Shown here piece by piece: positions 56,509-64,000 of a stretch of 64,000 nt of DNA. The position numbers and the translations under genes were made by a program. Below the pieces are notes generated by a model. That model had not been told where the DNA came from and searched no databases. It saw only the letters and a list, made by a program, of their open reading frames with translations. How positions within the stretch are numbered: position 1 is the first letter of the stretch; each line of letters opens with the position of its first letter. Source of the DNA: Hoplostethus atlanticus (Eukaryota > Chordata > Actinopteri > Trachichthyiformes > Trachichthyidae); the NCBI GenBank assembly GCA_034670405.1, contig JAXDDX010000178.1, positions 558,001-622,000 of the forward strand. Reading direction: 5' to 3'.

Positions 56509-57470
56509 ACGTCCGGGGGGTTCAGCTGGAAAGGGAATCCACGCAGAAACAGATCAAAAGGAAGTCGCTGACTTGAATCTCTGGGAATGTAGGTTTTCCT
56601 GAGCAGGACACAATGCTATCTCAGTAATGTCTGGTTGTTCATTCAGATACATGGAATCTTGGATTACTGACAAATCACAAAAGACGTTGCTTAAATCAAG
56701 ACTCTCAACAACCACCAAAGAGATTCATCCATCACTCATGTTAAGAAATACAAACAGGATGTTTTTTCAATCATTTTTTTTAATGGAGTTGCTTGCATTG
56801 TCTATTCTTTGGGGTGAGCTAAATGTTACCGATCATAACCAGTAGATGTCGCTGTTGCTCAGCTGTCCTACACTGACTTTTTGTACGCTTTAAAGGAAAT
56901 CATTCTGCTGTATATGAAAATGAACATAGTATTGCTGTGTGATTCGTATCTTGCTAATTGCACTAAACTGTGTATCACGTTTACCACATGTTTTGCTTGG
57001 GGCTACTAGATGTTTTTGCTTCACGGGTAAGATTATTTTCTAGAATAATAATTTTTTGAATGGCTAAAGGGGCTGGATCCCTGGTTTGGGGTATTTCTAA
57101 AGGGATTTACTTTGTAGCAGTCTGGAGCTGAGGACCGTCTCTGTTCGTGTGCATACGCTTCCCCGTGGAAGCTGCTGCACTTGCAAAATGTGCCTGTTTT
57201 GATGGTCTGTTTGAGGAATGGGAAACATTATGCAAAGCCCTGTGATGGGGCCTGTCTCTCGGATGTGCCAATTATCACTTGAATACATTTCTTTAAAAAA
57301 AAACTAAAAAAAACGTGAGACTGAAGTCTTCTATGTATATGTGTGTTCATGTGTCTCTGAGACAGTGCACTATTTTATAAGAGTGTAAACCTTTGTAAAT
57401 AATATAAGACCCTTTGGCAGAGAATGTGAGTGTATGCAATGGAAATAAATTAATTTAAACACAATAGTCT
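56509..57470 (+). other. Mucin 3' UTR
   Basis: About 0.95 kb after the stop, without open frames of interest. It ends near the canonical AATAAA at 57444-57449 in an A/T-rich context. Confidence 0.65.
57444..57449 (+). terminator. Candidate poly(A) signal of the mucin gene
   Basis: AATAAA lies about 936 bases past the stop codon and is the first strong signal in a suitable context. Confidence 0.6.
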
Positions 57471-58815
57471 TGTTCTGTTATTATTGAAAGATGTATTACT
57501 GCATCATCCCCAAATACAAACGTTTGTGTCCTTCTGAGTCTCACCTATTTTACAGCAACAGCATTATTAACGGTGTAGAGTAGGGGGAGGTTCAGTGGAT
57601 TCACACGTGACGATGAAGATGTTACTATCGGCACGCCTGAATCTCTGAATTCTGAAGTCATAAAATGGCCAAGACTACAGATCCCTTCACTGAATCTGTG
57701 TAGGCTGTGTAATAGGACACTTCCAGATATAAATAATCTGGCTGTCGTAAGAAAAAGTGCCAGATTACCACATTTGGGATGGCATGTCACCTATCCAGAG
57801 CCTGGTATAGAGGAACCAGGAATAGAAAACCTGTCTCAGGTATTCTCTACTGTATGCTCATCATGGCCTGCCGCTCTTCTCACATATGTCTGAGAGATCA
57901 AACAGAAACCAACATTAGGTTGAAGGTGGAGTAAACAGGCCGGTGCCTTTGTAACGTTTTGCCGCTATCGTTCAGACTGAACGATATCCGAACGACGACT
58001 TCATCTGTAGTAATAGCACTGGTGCAGCTCATCATGCATTTTGCTGCAGTAGGTTTTTGGACCTAATTGAATGTCCACATTAATCACAGTGTTAGTGGGA
58101 TCATTCCTCTCCCGTTGTCGGGGGTGGGGGGTTGATATTGTCAGTGTATTTTACTGAGCAGTGCTCCATCACGCTGCCGATAGCACCTTGTCACCCTAGA
58201 GTGCTAATGGCCCAGTCTGACCTCTGCCTCAGGAGGTAGCCTTATTTTAGTGGTTGTGTAAAACCTGGCTGGCAGCGTGATGTTATGGCATGAAAGCCTG
58301 TTCCTCTGTTCCTCACAGGCTCTTAACAGCAGGGATTCGGCTTGCTGGGAGGTTAAAGCTGGCTTTGCCAGGCCTTAATCTTGGGCATTGGGTCACTGGA
58401 ACACACTCTGCCTGGCACACAGGAGGCTCAAATCAGGGAAATGATGTACATGTGGTCCCAATGTCGATTTATGTTTGCGTGTGTAAGTTCATGTGTGTGT
58501 TTAACATCCTGCTCTGTGGCTTAATGTCATCGCCAATGGCATGGTTGGACTTTAACACTCATCTGCCAGTGATAAAAAAAACACTCAAATGAATCAGCCC
58601 CAGCTCTTAGCAGGGGCTGCCTGCATTGTTTACACCGTGAGGAAGCCTGCCTTGTGCTGCAAGTTTGGGGGAGCTTGTTAACCTTCAAAATAAAATCAAT
58701 ACCAAAGTCCTCTATTGAAGCACGTTTTCCTATGGACTACAACAGTTCACTTTGCACCAATGAGGATTCACTGTCACATTACTAACTACTTTAGCCAGAG
58801 TTTGCAGTCTGTGGA

Positions 58816-59187
58816 AACTGATAATGCAATCAAGGGATAATGCCATAAGTTGTGTAAATGGGTCAAAATGTAATTAAACCTGTTAATCACATTATTACAT
58901 TAACCAGCAACTACCAACTCAGAAGGGGTGCAACACTTTTAACCAATAATAATATTGACTAATAAGGAAATAACGTTATTACATTATTAGTCAATTATTA
59001 TTACATCATCACTCAAAAATATGATACACTCTTATTAACATGGTTACTGTAATAATGTCATGTTGTTACATTAACCAGCAATTTATTACATTAACAGGTT
59101 TAATTACAGTTATTTTAGAGGGACATTTTATTACATTTGGACAACTTATTACATTAACTGGACAGGTATTACATTATTAGTTGCTAC
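58816..59187. repeat. AT-rich foldback element with ATTACATTAAC motifs
   Basis: The left part (ATAATGCAAT..., AAGTTGTGTAAATG, AATTAAACCTGTTAAT, ATTACATTAACCAGCAA) is mirrored in inverted order by the right part. There I read TTACATTAACCAGCAA, TTAACAGGTTTAATTA, CATTTGGACAACTT and ATTACATTATTAG. A second, inner palindrome is centred near 58975 (TTGACTAATA ... TTATTAGTCAA). The whole looks like a non-autonomous foldback transposon; no target duplication was resolved. Confidence 0.65.
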
Positions 59188-62100
59188 AAGTCCTAATCTG
59201 GGATGTCACACAGATCTCAGGTCAGTGTCAGTGTCCAGTTAGAGTCCCGAGCAGCTCCAGTGTGCAGAGTTGGTCAAACTCTTCTCTTTGAGTTCCAGGT
59301 TCAAGGAAGGTGAAATAGATAAAAGTGAGGTTGTATCTTAGGCAGAAGGTTGCTCATGTTCACCAGTCCTGATTCAGGTGCTCTAAACTTCAATTCCTAA
59401 ATTGTATGTGGACAAGAATTCCCCATTAACTTGTTCTACTAGAAGAGTACCTTGAATTACACACCTTCATTTTCTACTTTGTATGGGAGCCCCAATCTGT
59501 AATGAACACCCCTCTGCGATGTGCTGAAGCCAAGGCAGTGGTTCTCCTCTGTGCTGGAATTCGTTGTATATTTTTTTCTATTGCAGCCCTGCCAAGTCCA
59601 GCGCTGTCTGGTGCAGCCCGCAGGCTCAGCTGACTGATCGATAGACCACTTAGCAGCCGTGAGCTACACATCCCAGTCATTTGACCTGCTGGAGCTGTGG
59701 GAATGGGCACGCAATCCAATAAGTATCGAGCCGCTGAGCAACCGAGCCGGGCCCCGTCGTCTTGAGGAACTTCCTCCTCCCTGAGTGGCCTTTCCCTGGG
59801 TTGGGGGAGATAAAGAGCTGCTCTAGAGATCCAGCCCGTCTCACTTAGCCAGATAAAGCAGTGACTCCACCCTCTAGCATGCACTGCTAACTAGGATCCA
59901 CTGGGACCTATCGTCTTATCTCTTCTCTTCTATGCATCCCTTTCATTTTTTTCCTCTGTCTCAATAAAGAACATGTGCTGGAAGACGGTGGTGAACTGTG
60001 CACTAAAAATATGTAGGGGGAATTCTTGTTTGTAGGTGGGAACTTACTTCAAAAGAGACATGACATACTACATATTGCAGTTAAAACAACATAATATTGC
60101 AGTAATGTATGATACAACTTTTGTCCAGCAACACAAATGAAAAGAGCCATCGTGGTAAGCCATCAATTTAGTGATATAAAGGCTTTTTTTCTGAGCAAAT
60201 ATAGGAAATATAGTTACTGCAGCTCAGATTATAAACATATATAAATATATCATGCAAAAAAATGTCAGCGATCTGATCCTGAAATGAACTACTTGCAAGA
60301 AGTAACACGAAAGTCTACTTGAAGAATGAACTGGGCCGTCTATACAATTAAAGCATCATATTACTGACTCATTAAAGTGATTACTTACTTAACAGTGATA
60401 CACCCTGATAGGGTTCAAGGCAATACTACAGGGAAATTATTTCTTTTCATGTTAAATTATTATTTTCAAGCCCATAATATAACAACTGGAGGTATTGTAG
60501 CGCTGAGTACCCGGGCCCATACGAGGCAACCTTGACGTAGGGATTGGAGGCTGCCTAACTGCAGCAGATGGAGAGGAGAGTTTGCAAACACTCGAGTTTA
60601 CAACACATGATTGCCAACAAAACAATCTAATAAATTCCTGCCAAAAGGCCGACAAAGAAAGCTGCAGCCACCTGCTCTACTAGTTCATTGCTGCGAAAGA
60701 AAGAATTTCCCCTCTCATTCTCCTCCAATTCTCTCTCCCCCTCCCTCCCTCCCTTCTTCCATCTCTGTTCAGTCACACAGAAAGCTGTAATTCACTTTCA
60801 CTAATGCAGCTCTGCAGTAGCCAGGGAAGTACATAAAATTATGAAACATTTCCCAGCAGCCTTGGCTCCCAGCTGACACCTTCTTGATAGCAGAGGTAAA
60901 CCCACCCACCTCAGCTTAGCCTCCTTTTTCATTCACTGAAAAGAGCTTGCCTACCCTTTTTCTTGGATTGGAAATAAATCTTTATGTAGTAAATTGATAG
61001 AACACATTGTAGTAACTTACAATTTGTCAAACTGATGTAAGTTATAGAAGATGGGGGCTTTCAAGAGGGAAATGTATTTTTCTGAGAGTATAATTGAATT
61101 TTGCTCTGACTTTGTTTATATGATGTAGCTTTATATTGCATGATTTTCAAAATAAAGCTTTCTAAAAACAACTTCTCCTATTCATAACTTCACTCTGTCA
61201 AAGTGACCTAGTAATCTGATTGGCTCCAACCTGACTTGTTATCCTCACTTGTTATCTCAACGGTGGTAGAGGAGAGTGGAGCTGGAGGCCTTGGAGGAGA
61301 CTGGAGTGCCAGGAGCTAATGCAGGCAGGGCCAGACAGACAATCATATTAATGACTCTTGGAGGCTGAGAGAACGGTGAGAAAGACCTGGCGCCGAGCGG
61401 GTATTAGTCTGAAAGGGCATTAAGCCTTCCAGTTCCACACGAACGGCAGCAATCTGATGAAAGGGAGAACAGTAAATATGATTGCAGTTAATATCAGGTG
61501 CTTCAGCGTAGCACCTGGAGAGAGCGGCGATACCTCGACCTCGCTCCATTAATCCTGCTCACTATGAAGATCAAACACAACCCTGAGACCTTAGTGTCTT
61601 GCAGATAGGTAAAGTCAACTACATCCGTGCTGTAGATAAAGTATATAGGATGAAACAAAAGATTTTTTCACAAAGGAAAGAATTTGTGGCTGTGCCTTTA
61701 GTATGTGCACAGGTGCAGCTACTGAAACCAAGCTGATCCCTGGCACACTCTGTCGGCAGTCTGGCTCGTCTGCCCTCATTTATCTATTTATCTCGCTGTT
61801 TTTGTTTATCTTGTCTGAGCTAGTAAGTCATGCAGTTCTTGGTGGGAGGGGGGGGGGGGGGTGGGTGAGGGCCCATGAATACCCCTTCAACTCCATGTGT
61901 GCAATACAGTGATATGGGCTGCTTCGTACTGGCATTGGCTTTTTCCTCTGTATATACTGTATATATGATGCTATGTACTTATCACACTGGAGTCAACTGT
62001 CTGATATTGTGCAAAGTAGATCTGCAAAGAACAATGAATCTCAGCGTTTAAGGATTGCAGAGTAGATCTGGTAATAGAGTGTATAACAGGGTAGCAGTAG

Positions 62101-62839
62101 TAGAAATTCCATATTTAGTCCGTTTTAACACAGCTGAATGATCTAAATCACTACAGGGGCATGAGTCACGTGACCTTGACCATTCAGGCATAAGCTGACA
62201 CTCTTTTTTCCACAGCTACTGACTGAGTGAGCAGCTAGAGGTTTAGCGTCTTGCTCAAGGGCACACTGACAGGACAGGTGGCTGCTGGTGGAGACACTGG
62301 CGAACAAACCTGTGACCCTCTGATGAAGGGACTCTCTTTAGCCACCGGGCCACTCTTGCCACCCCAGAGCTTATCAGAAAGCATCTTGAGAACAGAATAA
62401 CCAATAATCAATAAATAATCGATATGCAATTGTACAGGGACCACCAACCATGTGTCGTTTTGAGCATGTCTGGTATGTACTGTAGGGTTGGATAGTGAGT
62501 AAAATGCTTGGTTTCTTTATTCTGTGATATAGCGTGTGTGCTTTACTACATCTACAGTAGATCACGGAAGCATTTCCACAGAGTCTACAGCGTGTGCTCT
62601 ATTATCTGACTTCAGCTCGGTCCCTCAGGAGCTCTCCGAACACACGCAGACCCAGTTTATGACCTATTTGTGGGGTCAAAGTAGAGCTTGGACCTCCTGG
62701 CCCACCCCGAAATGTGCACATCAGGCCAGCCATCCTCCCCCCTAGAGGAGGTGAACAGATGCCTCTGAATCAATTTGGCCAAAGACCCATAATGACCTCA
62801 GCTATAATTAACGGGAGTGTTTGATGTGGAGGACAGAGG

Positions 62840-62859
62840 CCCCCCCCCCCCCCCCCCCC
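62840..62859. repeat. Poly-C homopolymer
   Basis: About 20 consecutive C. Confidence 0.9.
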
Positions 62860-63390
62860 AGCTGGCCCAGAGAGCACCGCTGTCACTGCACTGTCACCCA
62901 CGCTTGGAACAGGTCATGACTGGAAATGCTTTGTGTGCGTGTGTTTGTATATGCATGTGTGGAAGTGCTCACATGTCACGAGTACAGACCTTAACCCTAA
63001 CCCTATGTGTCATTACCAGTTATGTATTGGTAAATAAAAAGGCTGGTTAACCCTCCAGTTGGTGATCGGCATATGGCAAACAACCACCAGGTTAAACAAA
63101 AAAACAATGATACTGATGTTTTTTCCTTAAAACACGCATTCCTCATATAACATACTTCGATGTATACAATGTATTTACTTCATAAAGATTTATGTCAGTC
63201 AATAAATGTTGGGTTTCAATTCCATTAGACTCCCAGTCATTACATAATAAACAAACACACGATCAGATACACAGCAGTGTTGTGTCAGGTACAATCTGAT
63301 GTATAGGGTCATTTTTTGGCATTGTGTTTCTCTTATTTCTGAATAGGAATAAGTCACAGAATAAGGAACAGGCCTATCCCAGCATGCATT

Positions 63391-63500
63391 AGGGGGAAAG
63401 GCAGGGAAACACCCCGGACAGGTCGCCAGTCCATCACAGGGCAAAGGCGCTCACATCAACAGTCCCTCATCCACCTGACGTGCATGTCTGTGAAATGTGG
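63391..63500. repeat. Fragment of a common fish interspersed repeat
   Basis: The words CCCGGACAGGTCGCCAGTCC, ATCACAGGGC, ACCTGACGTGCATGT and GTGGGAGGAAACC occur in the order seen in a repeat widespread in fish genomes. The copy is degenerate and internally shortened. Confidence 0.6.
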
Positions 63501-64000
63501 GAGGAAACCTTTTTGAATTTATCTTCATGACAGCTGTGACTTGAGTTGCATCACTCTGGGGTGTCCTGGTGTTAGCCGGCGGTGAAATCGGTTCAAGACT
63601 GTCGCATGTCATCCATAACTTTGTGCCATAAAAGTAATCCAAATAAGTCCAAGTTTCACACCTCTATCATGCACATCAACTGTTTGTATCTGTTGGTGTC
63701 TCTTTAAAAGTAAACACTATATAATTAGTATGTCACTTCTGGGATTTTAACTTAATATTTTGACTCTTTCCCAAAATCCTGAGGAAGATGCTATGCCGTC
63801 TAGAGCTGACTCTGGAGCTGCTCTGTTGACTGCTGCTCGTATGGAGGCTGGTCTGGGGGCTCATTAAATGTGTTGTGTTTTGTGCCATGGCACAAAGGCA
63901 GACTGGCAACACCCCAATTACCATGTGAATGAAGGGGTGGATGAGAGAGAGAGAGAGAGGTGGGGGGCTGATTCAGACGCTGTGTGTCCTCTGTGTGAGC

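Larger units (their letters stand above)
57471..64000. other. Intergenic region downstream of the mucin gene
   Basis: No exon was recognised on either strand. It holds a 370-bp AT-rich foldback (58816-59187), G and C homopolymers (about 61848-61861 and 62840-62859), a short telomere-like word at 62993-63005 and fragments of common fish repeats at about 62230-62300 and 63391-63500. A minus-strand open frame at 59474-59884 has no recognisable domain and is not annotated as a gene. Confidence 0.6.

Noticed and set aside
59474-59884. A 136-codon minus-strand open frame.
   Set aside because: No recognisable domain, no supporting exon neighbours and no clear gene context.
62993-63005. Telomere-like CCTAACCCTA word.
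   Set aside because: Only about two units; expected by chance or as ordinary interstitial sequence, not a telomere or fusion point.

Overview
This is nuclear DNA from a vertebrate, almost certainly a ray-finned (teleost) fish. The genes are split by GT-AG introns, some only about 100 bases long. Dinucleotide microsatellites, fish-type LINE fragments and short inverted-repeat transposons are abundant, and all recognisable proteins are vertebrate families. There is no prokaryotic, viral or CRISPR-like system here.

Three protein-coding genes can be read exon by exon. (1) Minus strand, 5306-17527: kcnj3, the G-protein-gated inward-rectifier potassium channel Kir3.1/GIRK1. It has three coding exons that splice in frame to a predicted 515 residues. 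(2) Plus strand, 26754-32463: a znf281-type zinc-finger transcription factor with five coding exons and a 3' UTR of about 2.4 kb ending near a poly(A) signal at 34824. Its last exon carries a one-base-type frameshift near 31850-31880, after which the conserved C-terminus continues in another frame. (3) Plus strand, 42084-56508: a MUC13-like membrane mucin with 14 coding exons that keep frame to 1142 residues. It has a signal peptide, a Ser/Thr/Pro domain with a 21-bp minisatellite, then EGF, SEA, EGF and Cys-rich regions, a membrane span and a cytoplasmic tail.

Layout: 1-4870 is sequence downstream of kcnj3. 4871-17650 is kcnj3 with two large introns, which hold a 571-bp solo LTR with a perfect 5-bp target duplication and a LINE tail. 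17650-24830 lies between the divergent kcnj3 and znf281 genes and holds an L2-like LINE fragment and a 93-bp hAT MITE with an 8-bp target duplication. 24830-34850 is znf281. 34850-41870 is intergenic, with a broken LINE in reverse orientation and a 1084-bp TA-flanked transposon with TIRs of about 65 bp. 41870-57460 is the mucin gene. 57460-64000 is apparently gene-free and holds a 370-bp AT-rich foldback repeat and other degenerate repeats.

The genes do not form a pathway. kcnj3 acts in membrane excitability, znf281 in transcription and the mucin at epithelial surfaces. The points most worth a second look are the znf281 frameshift, the intron-rich znf281 gene lying beside a muc13-like gene, the N-to-D-to-G drift along the mucin repeat array with MITEs on both sides of its exon, and a His beside the Kir3.1 selectivity filter. 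Gene identities rest on remembered family sequences, not on a database search.
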